Assembly: GCA_009746045.1 (NCBI GenBank)
Contig: RPFO01002322.1
Location: 1-48,240 of the forward strand
Length of the DNA: 48,240 nt
DNA from: Mesostigma viride
Taxonomy: Eukaryota > Streptophyta > Mesostigmatophyceae > Mesostigmatales > Mesostigmataceae
Direction: 5' to 3'
In this document: in pieces, positions 24,742 through 35,000 of the stretch
Position numbering within the stretch: position 1 is the stretch's first letter
Layout of the letters: each line of letters starts with the position of its first letter
Position numbers and translations under genes: made by a program
The notes under the pieces: generated by a model
Told to the model about the DNA's origin: nothing
What the model saw: the letters and a program-made list of their open reading frames with translations, nothing else
Databases searched by the model: none

Positions 24742-24986
24742 CAGGCGGAGCCAATTTTCGGAAGAACCGTCAGGTTCGCCAGAATTGGCGAAGCTTATAA
24801 GGCCGTACACGTGAGAAAACATAGGAATAGGGGATGAAAATCCGTCAATCCATCCATACATACATCCATCCATACATACATCCACCGAATTTGTCCCGAA
24901 TTTGCAAGCATAAGGGTGAGGTTCTTCCGAAAATTGGCTCCGCCGTAGAGTTTCAACGGGCAAGTTGCAAACACGCACGTTACTTG
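24742..24986. mobile_element. Small fold-back/MITE-like insertion with 25-bp inverted repeats
   Basis: Absent from units 2-4, which read straight from GCGATTAT into ACCATGCG. The insertion contains a perfect 25-bp inverted repeat at 24744-24768 (GGCGGAGCCAATTTTCGG...) and 24920-24944. Between them lie an internal hairpin (TTCGCC/GGCGAA near 24776-24793) and an ATCC/ATAC microsatellite (24846-24883). A further ~42 bp (24945-24986) follows the right repeat, so the inverted repeats are terminal on the left but not on the right. An AT dinucleotide flanks both sides. It has no coding capacity; a non-autonomous DNA transposon with an adjacent extra segment is the best reading. Confidence 0.7.
24846..24883. 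repeat. ATCC/ATAC microsatellite
   Basis: Alternating CATCCATC and CATACATA tetranucleotides inside the fold-back element. Confidence 0.85.
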
Positions 24987-26557
24987 ATACCATGCGATAT
25001 ACTTTAGAGATATTTCGGTGGAAGATACTTGGAAATTTCGTTACGTTCGTATTTCCATTGAAAATGTGCCAAATTTCGGCCTGAACTATTTCACCCCACC
25101 CTGACTGAACGCCAGTTCGGCTCTGAACCTTCCACCCGTCCTGCAAATTTGATCCATCCGTTCAGAAAATCGCATTCCATTCACGTTGTGGCCCTAACCT
25201 CGAGCGCGTTATTCGAAACGGCGTGCACCGGTTGGTCCCCTTGTCCAAAGTGGTGCAACGGGAAACTGGAAAAGTTTGAGGAGAGATCCATTCGCCAAGA
25301 ATTTGTTTGACGTTTAAAAGAGTCAACGCGCCGTAATTCCTGAGGCCGCGCGGATTGGCGAGACGCCCCACCTGCCCGCAAAAGTCTGAACATGTTCAGC
25401 GTTTCAGCACCCGTTCAGACTTCCTGAGACTCGATCTCCAAGGTTTGGGGATTTTCTTTGTACTACGGCGATTGGCCATCTCGCTACGGTCCTGGACGTC
25501 GTCCGCTCCCGCGCTAGGGGGCGCGGGGGACGGCCCCACCTTCGGCCTACGGCCTCGGCCAAAGTTTTCGGGCTTCATAAATCGTAGTTACTAGTAGGGG
25601 ACAAGAAAAAAGTGGGGGAGGGGGGGCTATCGCCCCCCTCCCCGACTTGAGAGGACGTGACTCGCCGCTAGCGGCCCAGAGGCCGATAGTCGACCTTCTG
25701 GGCGCCAACCGCACCGGCCCGCGCGACGCGCCAAGACCCTTCCACGGAGGACGCGCGAGCGGACGATTCCGACCGGGACGAACCGCCTCCGTGCGCCACT
25801 CGCAACGGACCCTTCCCCGTGAACACCGTGAAAGCTCTCCGAGCGTGAGATACTTGGAAATTTCGTCACGTTCGTATCGAAATTAAAAATTCTGACAAAT
25901 TTTCAGCTCGGACTGAACCACAATGAAATAATTCTGACAAATTTTATCCTGAACTATTTCGCATCATAACATGACTCCGTTGGGAGATCATCATGTAGCA
26001 CTGGCTAACATATTCCCTTGCTGGATGGATGGAGGTAGGTGAAGAATTAAACCTTTTTGAATGACCTTATTTGTCTAATTGTAATTGCCTAGCACAGTCT
26101 ACCTAGAGGAGGGCCCTGATTGGCACAATTGTGGCCATGTACGTAATTATGCTACATGTCTGTCGTACATGATCTCCCAACTAGTCATGTTATAATTTAA
26201 TTTCATTTTAATGCTAGCATGTCTTGTTGCATGCCCTCAAAGCTAAAATTGTTTATCACATGCAGAGAGAGCCCGCACAATGAATTTCAGCGTACCATTC
26301 ATTAATTAATTATACCATGCGATATACTTTACAGATATTTCGCTGTCAAATACTTCGAAATTTGGGTACTGCTTTTTGCAAGCCAGCCATAAGGACCAAA
26401 CACTCCCATGCAAACTCCCATTTTCATCATTAATTAATATTCATTGAGTGGCAATCCTTTCATTCCTTTGTTCACACATGCACCATCCGTCATTCCCATT
26501 ATTAAATTGAAAAAATTAAAACATAGCATGACTCCGTGGTGCCCACTATGACTTCAT

Positions 26558-28859
26558 GGGGGGGGCTGGCATGCTTGCGTGGGTGTGGGGGGCCTCGCAT
26601 GCGTGCGTGGGTGTGGGGGGGGCTCGCATGCGTGCGTGGGTGTGGGGGGGAGTGGCATGCATGCGTGGGTGTGGTGGGGGGCTGCCATGCATGCGTGTGG
26701 TTAGGGGGGGGCTGGCACGCGTGTGTGGGTTCGTGGGGTGGCTGCCATGCGTGCGTGGGTGTGTGGGGTGGCTGGCATGCGTACGTGGGTGTGGGGGGTG
26801 GCTGGCATGCATAAGTGGGTTTGTGATGGGCTGGCATGCGTGCGTGGGTTGGTGGGGTGGCAGGCATGCATGCGTGCATGTGGGGGGTCGCTGGCATGCA
26901 TGCGTGGGTTTGTGGGGTAGCTGGCATGCAGGCGTGGGTGTGGGAGGGGTTGGCATGCATGCGTGGGTGTGGGGGGTGGCTCGCATGCGTGCGTGGGTGT
27001 GGGGGGGAGTGGCATGCATGCGTGGGTGTGGTGGGGGGCTGCCATGCATGCGTGGGGTTAGGGGGGGCTGGCACGCGTGTGTGGGTTCGTGGGGTGGCTG
27101 CCATGCGTGCGTGGGTGTGTGGGGGGCTCGCATGCGTGCGTGGGTGTGGGGGGGGCTCGCATGCGTGCGTGGGTGTGGGGGGGAGTGGCATGCATGCGTG
27201 GGTGTGGTGGGGGGCTGCCATGCATGCGTGGGGTTAGGGGGGGCTGGCACGCGTGTGTGGGTTGGTGGGGTGGCTGCCATGCGTGCGTGGGTGTGTGGGG
27301 TGGCTGGCATGCGTACGTGGGTGTGGGGGGTGGCTGGCATGCATAAGTGGGTTTGTGATGGGCTGGCATGCGTGCGTGGGTTGGTGGGGTGGCAGGCATG
27401 CATGCGTGCATGTGGGGGGTCGCTGGCATGCATGCGTGGGTTTGTGGGGTAGCTGGCATGCAGGCGTGGGTGTGGGAGGGGTTGGCATGCATGCGTGGGT
27501 GTGGGGGGTGGCTGGCATGCTTGCCTGCATGTGGGGTGGGGCTGGCATGCTTGCGTGGGTGTGGGGGGGCCTCGCATGCGTGCGTGGGTGTGGGGGGGGC
27601 TCGCATGCGTGCGTGGGTGTGGGGGGGAGTGGCATGCATGCGTGGGTGTGGTGGGGGGCTGCCATGCATGCGTGGGGTTAGGGGGGGGCTGGCACGCGTG
27701 TGTGGGTTGGTGGGGTGGCTGCCATGCGTGCGTGGGTGTGTGGGGTGGCTGGCATGCGTACGTGGGTGTGGGGGGTGGCTGGCATGCATAAGTGGGTTTG
27801 TGATGGGCTGGCATGCGTGCGTGGGTTGGTGGGGTGGCTGGCATGCATGCGTGCATGTGGGGGGTCGCTGGCATGCATGCGTGGGTTTGTGGGGTAGCTG
27901 GCATGCGGGCGTGGGTGTGGGAGGGGCTGGCATGCATGCGTGGGTGTGGGGGGTGGCTGGCATGCATGCCTGCATGTGGGGTGGGGCTGGCATGCGTGCG
28001 TGGGTGTGGGGGGGGCTCGCATGCGTGCGTGGGTGTGGGGGGGGCTCGCATGCGTGCGTGGGTGTGGGGGGGAGTGGCATGCATGCGTGGGTGTGGTGGG
28101 GGGCTGCCATGCATGCGTGGGGTTAGGGGGGGGCTGGCACGCGTGTGTGGGTTGGTGGGGTGGCTGCCATGCGTGCGTGGGTGTGTGGGGTGGCTGGCAT
28201 GCGTACGTGGGTGTGGGGGGTGGCTGGCATGCATAAGTGGGTTTGTGATGGGCTGGCATGCGTGCGTGGGTTGGTGGGGTGGCTGGCATGCATGCGTGCA
28301 TGTGGGGGGTCGCTGGCATGCATGCGTGGGTTTGTGGGGTAGCTGGCATGCGGGCGTGGGTGTGGGAGGGGCTGGCATGCATGCGTGGGTGTGGGGGGTG
28401 GCTGGCATGCATGCCTGCATGTGGGGTAGGGCTGGCATGCGTGCGTGGGTGTGGGGGGGGGCTGCCATGCGTGTGTCGGGGGGCTGGCATGCGTGGGTGG
28501 TTGGCGGGGGGAGTGGCATGCATGCGTGGGTGTGGTGGGGAGCTGCCATGCATGCGTGGTTTTAAGGGGGGGCTGGCACGCGTGCGTGGGTTCGTGGGGT
28601 GGCTGCCATGCGTGCGTGGGGGTGGGGGGTGGCTGGCATGCGTAAGTGGCTGTGGGGGTTGCTGGAATGCATAAGTGGGTTGTGGGGTGGCTGGCATGCG
28701 TGCGTGGGTGTGGGGGTGGCTGGCATGCGTGCGTGGATTGGTGGGGTGGCTGGCATGCATGCGGGCATGTGGGGGGTGGCTGGAATCCATGCGTGGGTTT
28801 GTGGGGTATAGCTAACATGTGTGCGTGGGTGTGGGAGGGGCTGGCATGCATGCGTTGGT
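26558..28859. repeat. G-rich minisatellite of unit 5
   Basis: About 2.30 kb, matching the unit 0 tract at an offset of 24,657-24,659 bp. It includes the same extra higher-order periods (GTTAGGGGGG variants near 26700, 27057, 27233, 27677 and 28122). Confidence 0.93.
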
Positions 28860-30465
28860 TGACATGCCATGGATGAAAAACGCCAAGAAGAGTATATGGC
28901 CCCGCTGCCACCAAAAATCACCTGGTTGATCAACCAAGGGGATAGCCTGCACAGTGAGACACAAACACAGCAGACCCAGCAAAGCAAAATTCAGGTTGTA
29001 AGCGAGTGGAGATTACTTTTGACATGCTTGATGAAGAAATATATAACACACCTTCTATTGTCACACCTTCTATAAACAAATGGTTGATTGATCACCTTAT
29101 ACACCACGTAAACATGCTACCAGACGCGCTCTTCAGTCCAGTCAAAATCCACGTGCAAAGCAAGTCAGCTTACGCAGAAAGCACCATGAATGTCAGCCAG
29201 TACAGCAGTAAATGACGCCCCAAACCCGTGACCAGGCAAGCATCCAGAGGGGCTTTCACCGCCCAGTATATTCCAGAAAAAAGCATCACAGATCCTTGGG
29301 CAACGGACGTTCACACAGGACATGCGAAGGACCATGAAGATGGCGTCCTGCACGGCTAAGAAAATAAAACGCAGACCCTTGCTACGCTATGTCTTTGCTG
29401 CGACTAGGTGGATTCGGCGAAATGGAAAGAACGCAACCATGAAAATGCATCAGAAAGAGAGCAGGTACTACCCCGGTCATCGAAACAAACGCCTCACCAT
29501 CGGCATCGCCGGTTACGTCCCGTGGCAAAAAATCCAGCGTTCTTTCCAATATGATGTGGCGACAGCAGAAGCTCGTTGGCCACACCCCAAGCCTTCCACG
29601 AACAGCAAACTGATTTCACTAGGCACCCAATACGTAAAGCAGTTAAGCATGATACTACAATACCTAAATCTACAACGACATTCCATTTCCAGGTCGCCAT
29701 AGCGACACGGACCTCTCCCACGCAGGTATCACTCCGTTGACGCACCTCCAGCTCAGAAAATTTCGCACTTGCTCTTCAAACATAAAATTTTGACGTATAA
29801 AACCATGGCTGCGCATTCCCCATCCCAATTTTCTAGCCTACGTTGCCTGCCATCGCCAGCCAGCACAAGGAAAATTGCTCGCGCAGCACGTCACTTTGTT
29901 TTTCGCCCCGAGCATGCCGCACGCTTTGCCAATAATTCCCAGTTCCCACTGCTATTTCGCCCCACCCTGACTGAACGCCAGTTCGGCTCTGAACCTTCCA
30001 ACCGTCCTGCAAATTTGATCCATGCGTTCAGAAAATCGCATTCCATTCACGTTGTGGCCGTTATTCGAGCGCGTTATTCGAAACGGCGTGCACCGGTTGG
30101 TCCCCGTCCAAAGTGGTGCAACGGGAAACTGTGAAAAGTTTTAGTACAGATATCGGTTCGCCAGTAGCTTGTTTGACGCTTAAAAAAGTCAACGTGCCGT
30201 AATTCCTGAGGCCGCGCGGATTGGCGAGACGCCCCACCTGCCCGCAAAAGTCTGAACATGTTCAGCGTTTCAGCACCCGTTCAGGAAACTCGAGAATCGA
30301 TCTCCAAGGTTTGGGGATTTTCTTTGTACTACGCCGATTGGCCATCTCGCTACGGTCCTGTACGTCGTCCGCTCCCGCGCTAGGGGGCGCGGGGGACGGC
30401 CCCACCTTCGGCCTACGGCCTCGGCCAAAGTTTTCGGGCTTCATAAATCGTAGTTACATTAGGGG
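28860..30465. repeat. Macrosatellite unit 6 (truncated right end of the array)
   Basis: Only the first 1606 bp of the unit are present. It follows unit 1 (4201-5806) nearly base for base and stops inside the sequence TTACATTAGGGG. The array therefore ends here, and unique sequence with a 97-bp direct duplication follows at once. Confidence 0.92.
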
Positions 30466-30679
30466 ATGCGGACGGTGTATCATGTCAAGGTCAAAAAATG
30501 GTTTAGGGGTGGAGAAAACTGCTTTAAGGCGCCGTGCAGGTTGCAACTTTGAAACATATTTGTTTTTTTGTTAGAACTTCCAATGCGGACGGTGTATCAT
30601 GTCAAGGTCAAAAAATGGTTTAGGGGTGGAGAAAACTGCTTTAAGGCGCCGTGCAGGTTGCAACTTTGAAACATATTTG
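30466..30679. repeat. 97-bp direct duplication at the array edge
   Basis: Bases 30466-30562 (starting ATGCGGACGGTGTATCATG) are repeated exactly at 30583-30679, 117 bp apart, with a T-rich 20-bp spacer. The first copy begins exactly where macrosatellite homology stops. No coding potential. Confidence 0.93.
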
Positions 30680-31569
30680 CACCATGCTGTTGCTGCCGCA
30701 CGCAAGGGGACCTACTCTTTCTACTTCGTAGAATGGGCTTCGCGACCAAGAACATGATGTTCGCGACCAAGGATGGTGCCCTTGTTCCCGTGATAAATCT
30801 CTCGCTCTCATATCAGGTGCTCGCGCCACCTTAACGTTGTTATATCTAGCAAAGCATTAGTAGAAATGGCACCTCTTGCTCTAAATCTACCTGTAAATAA
30901 AGAAGCTAGTGCGGCTGGATGCATGGCGAGATCATTATCTTGTAGCTCGGAGATGTAGATCTATGGGGGAGTGTCGAAAAGTTACCATTTTCCGACCAAG
31001 TAGCCATCAGAGCTCTAGGCGGCATTTTAGTTCACCGCCATTTGCCTTGCTGGAGGGCAAGTTTCAGTTGCTTAAGCTGGCAGGACGTCCTGTATTTGTC
31101 GGCAAACGCAATGTTTACGATGGCGGTGGAATCCTCGACTCTTGGTATTTCGCGAGAAGCGCACGCCTTAATTGCGTGGTTTGTCCCGGCAGCCCTCCCG
31201 GGCCTTGATGGTTATTGTTTGTATCCTCTTCTTGCAGCGAAGATAAGATGTTGAAAGGAAAAAATCAAGTCGATGACCCGACTAAAGGCCAGGGCCGATC
31301 TTCGAACAATGTCCGCAAGCTGGGCCGCTAGTAACTGATGAAACGTGCTGGGAGGTCGCACTATCTCCTGCACGTTCTACTCCGGCTCCTGACGCAGTCA
31401 CGTGCTTTTTAATGTACTCCGGGTAGTGGCTCTCCTCGGCACAGAGGGCAGCCTATTGGAAATATTGTAGGCAGAAGCGGGGCTGTAGGCGGGCTGGCTA
31501 GCAATTCAGGGCTGTCCAGGAAAACTCTGTGGAGGAAACAGGCTGAACTACTTATCTGCTGACAGGGAC
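30680..31569. other. Intergenic region upstream of the synthetase gene; contains a LINE-tail relic
   Basis: No gene was recognised. TTCGCGACCAAG occurs twice near 30739 and 30757. Open frames at 30909-31208 and 31042-31254 have no recognisable motifs. TGACGCAGTCACGTGCTT followed by TTTAAT (31390-31413) matches the LINE 3' end at 8678-8700, so roughly 31220-31413 may be a 5'-truncated relative. The promoter of the downstream gene must lie here or within its first exon; no clear TATA box was seen. Confidence 0.5.
31390..31407 (+). mobile_element. Short LINE 3'-tail relic
   Basis: TGACGCAGTCACGTGCTT is identical to 8678-8695 of the LINE, and the next bases are also similar (TTTAAT versus ATTAAT). 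Extent to the left is uncertain. Confidence 0.5.
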
Positions 31570-32091
31570 ATGGAGTCAAGTCTGCCACGCTTGCGCACTG
31601 TGCCGGAAAGCGGCAGCGGCACCGCAAGTGGTCCCCCCTGCGAACCCGCCCTTCCCCTGGCCGATGTCACCGCGGGGGATGTGCGGGGGGCATCACCGAC
31701 CCCCAAGCCGCCACCTGTCATCGCACCGCCCGCTGGCCCCGCCATCAAGGTCCCCCTGCCCAAGGGGGTGCTGTCGGGCATGGCCTACGCCCACATCGCG
31801 CACGAGATGCGCAAGGGGCGCGAGGCTGCGGCGCCACGTGGTGGCGGCAAGTCAGGCGCGCTGCCCTCCATCCCCCGCCGCCGCTGGCAGGGCGCCTACC
31901 ACTGGGATGTGGGGGGGTTGCGGGCCCTCAGGGAGGAGGCGTCCGCTTCCCTCCCCCCACTCACCAGCTCGCGATGCTTCCGCGACTCGACATCCCCGCC
32001 AGAGACACCCTTGGATGCGTGCCGGCTGGAGCCTGTGCTGCTGGAGGATGAGGAGGAGAGGGGCAGGGTAGGGGCGGCCGTGCTGGCGCAG
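31570..32091 (+). CDS. Exon 1: low-complexity N-terminal extension (174 codons)
   Basis: Open from ATG 31570 to a CAG/GTGGGT donor at 32092, phase 0. Pro/Ala/Gly-rich with no recognised domain; it includes a basic stretch (MAYAHIAHEMRKGREAAAPRGG) that does not resemble a clear signal peptide. If translation instead starts at 32394, this is 5' UTR. Its open frame joins exon 2 in phase. Confidence 0.55.
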
Positions 32092-35000
32092 GTGGGTGAC
32101 CGCTTAGGCTACAAGGGGGTTGGCGTTTGATAATATTGAGTGGGAGGAGGGGCCTGGTGCGCTGCGGGTAGTGCTTATATGGCACACATAGGGCACATTT
32201 CTAGCACATATTCAACACAGAAAAAAGCGCATGTATAGCACGTACAGGCACACAGCATTTGGGTGTGTGGCACGTCGCGAGCTATGAGGTGGCCCGGTCT
32301 GCGCTTGCTTGCCCCACGCTCACCCTGCAGGTGCCTCTTTTCCTACTCCCGCCACCCTGCTTCGCCACCATCGTGTACCACCGTGTTGCCACCATGGTTG
32401 TTACGTCGCAGCCGTGCGGCGCCTACCGGACGGTGGTCGTGGGTGAGCAAGAGCTCACGCTGCAGTGCCTCAAGCTGATGCTGCCGCACGTACCGTCCCA
32501 GCTGGAGGTGGCCGCCGTCATCTCGTCCAACCCGAAAATAGCAGCCGAGTGCCGGTCCTCCCTGCCCGGCACTCCGCTGTACCCCAACGTGAAGGCGTTC
32601 ATGGCGTCGCACCCTGCCCCCTTTGACGTGCTGTGGAGTGTGTACAACCCTTACTACGTGCCCAGGGAGATGCTGTCCCTGGCCAGGGTAGGCGCGTACA
32701 ACTGCCACAACGCACCGCTGCCTGCGTACGCGGGCGCGCACGCTGCCACGTGGGCCGTCTTCAACGAGGAGGCGTCGCACGGGTGCACCTTCCACGAGAT
32801 GACCGAGAAGTGGGTGTGGGGGGCGGGGGGATGGGGGGGTTGAACGTGGGGGTTGAGAGTGGGGGATGAAGGGGGGGAAGGGGGGGGATGGATCTGGGTG
32901 GCAAATGCGGGTGGATAGGCATCAGGGGACAAAAGCGTTTTGGCCGGGAAGATGAAGGGGGGTGCGCTCATACCACGTCCATGCACGAAGATTTCATCTC
33001 ACTACAACCCGGCATAAAACAAGGAGTGGGTGTTTGCCTGCCGCCTCACCCTACCTGCGTGCACGTCGAGGGATGGGGCGGTGGGCAGCAAGGAAGGGGA
33101 AGAAACCAAGGGTGGGTGCACGGGGGGGGCGTGGGAAGGGAACCTGGGCAGTCGGTTGAACCATCCGCGAGGCATCGCCCCTGCAAGGGTAGCACGGTCT
33201 GGGGGATCGCAGCCGGCCCATCGTGGAAAAGCCATGTGGATGGGTGAGGTCACTCTATGTGGACGGACCTGTGGTAGCACACACGTCCGAGGCGATGCGT
33301 TGGAACATGCGCAGGGAGGGGAGCATCTGCGGAGTAGGCGCGCGTCCCACTCGTCGCTTGTCGCGTCCTGTGGCCATGGGCTTTGAGCATGGCTGTCCCT
33401 GTCCACACCCCTAATGTCTTTTTCCATTGTCATTTTTGTCATGTTTCTCGCCTGTATGATTGTCATAATAGCAGATTATCATGTTGTTGTCACCAGCGTA
33501 GATGCTGACATTTCTAGTACCTCCTCCCCCTCCCTGCCCCTATCTCCTCCCTCTCTTTCCGTTTAGTAATTCCCTCTTCCCTTCGCCGCTGCTGTCTCTC
33601 CCGTCGCTTGCATCCCCCCATGCCAACCCCCTTGACCATGGCTCACCCTTGCGGTCTCCATCCCATCGCCCCCCCCTGCGCCCTTCCTAAACCCACCCTC
33701 TTGCCTCCTGTTGGCCATCCCCCCACCCCCCCCCCACCCCCCTCCCCATGCAGTTACGATGACGGCCGCATCGTCGCGCAGCGCACCTTCCCGCTGGATG
33801 ACAGGGACACGGCGCTGTCATGCGAGCTCAAGGCGCACGACGCGGGGCTAGCCATGTTCCAGGAGCTGCTGGACAAGATGCTGGGGGGGGAGGGGCAGGG
33901 GGGCTTGGCGGGCCAGGGCGCGGGAGGGCATGAGGGGGAAGGCAAGGAGGGGGTGGAGGGCAAGGGCGCGGGCGGCCACCGCGTGCTGGCGGGCGTGGAG
34001 CAAGACCTGGCCAAGCGCACCTACCATGAGTACTGGCAGCGGCTGCCGCGCGGCGCGGTGGTCAACTGGGCGGAGCCGGCCCACAAGATATGTGCGCTCG
34101 TGCGTGCGCTGGACTATGGGCGTGCCGTCAACCGGCGGGGGGGGGCCAGGGTACGCGATGAGGGTGCCTGTTGACAGCATCTCTGGCGGGGGAGCCGTGG
34201 GGGCTGGGGGGCAACTAGTTTGTCTGCCCGTTGCTATTGCCGTGTTGCTGTTACTGCCTGCCTGTGCTGCCACCTTGTCTGGTTACCTCTTAGTTTTCTA
34301 GTTTCTTTGGTTGCCTGCAGAGGGTGCCCCACGCATTAGTTTTTCCTCAGGGGACATGCCTGCAAGGATTTTACGGTCGATACCCCAACACCCTGCTCAC
34401 CCTTGAGTCTGGGAACAGTTGGGGTGGGCCTGTTTTCCATTCATGTGGAGACGGCGAAACGGCGCACTGACAAGCTGCCCACCTTTCTGGCCCCCTGTTG
34501 CGCCTGTGTTCCATGTGCCCACCCTGCAGGTGGCGCTGGCCCCAGATGCCCTCTACGCGCTGCTCTCCGCATCCGTTGCTGATGTCAGCGCGGGGCCATC
34601 CGAGACGTCAGGCAGCAACCAGTGGACCGCCGCCGGTGCCATGCCGCACGGTTCCCACCGCGTTGCTGGCAGTCACGTCACACAGCCCCCCTTGGCCGTA
34701 ACAGTGGCGACATCCTCCGCGGTCCCTGGCACCATTCTGCGGGTGCACACGGAGGGGGTGTAGAGGTGATGGCGGGCGACGGCATGTCGCTGGTGCTGCA
34801 GCGCGTGCGGGCGCTCAGCTGCTACGCAGCTGAGGTGCCAGCAGCCACTGCGGTGGCTGAGTGCGGGCTGAGGGAAGGGGATGTGCTGCCTTCCTTTGCC
34901 TGCGACGGCTACGTGGAGGCGTTGCTGCGCGCGGCCAGGGGCGAGGCCTGGTGGGTCAAGAGGCTGGCATCGGTCACCGAGGCGGTCTGCTGGTACATTG

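Larger units (their letters stand above)
23621..28859. repeat. Macrosatellite unit 5 (with fold-back element and long minisatellite)
   Basis: Complete unit of 5239 bp. The extra length comes from an insertion of about 245 bp at 24742-24986 and from a minisatellite (26558-28859) about 1 kb longer than in units 1-4. From about 25619 it is a near-exact copy of unit 0 downstream of position 960. Confidence 0.93.
1..30465. repeat. Macrosatellite array, basic unit about 4.0-4.1 kb, head-to-tail
   Basis: The same long sequence recurs head-to-tail. A landmark beginning TGACATGCCATGGATGAAAA starts at 4201, 10272, 15457, 19593, 23621 and 28860, giving spacings of 6071, 5185, 4136, 4028 and 5239 bp. 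Removing the private insertions (LINE in the first complete unit, 1.05-kb duplication in the second, extra minisatellite and a fold-back element in the fifth) leaves 4.0-4.1 kb. Each unit has an ordinary-composition part with A/T-rich stretches and then a G-rich minisatellite. The array runs off the left edge of the window, and the last unit breaks off at 30465 where unique sequence begins. Copies are near-identical apart from indels, so the expansion is recent or kept uniform by recombination. Function unknown; a subtelomeric, pericentromeric or heterochromatic block is plausible, but no telomeric or centromeric motif was recognised. Confidence 0.95.

Noticed and set aside
30909-31254. Overlapping frames of 70-99 codons upstream of the synthetase gene
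   Set aside because: No recognisable motif, overlapping in two frames, in a stretch that may include LINE relics.
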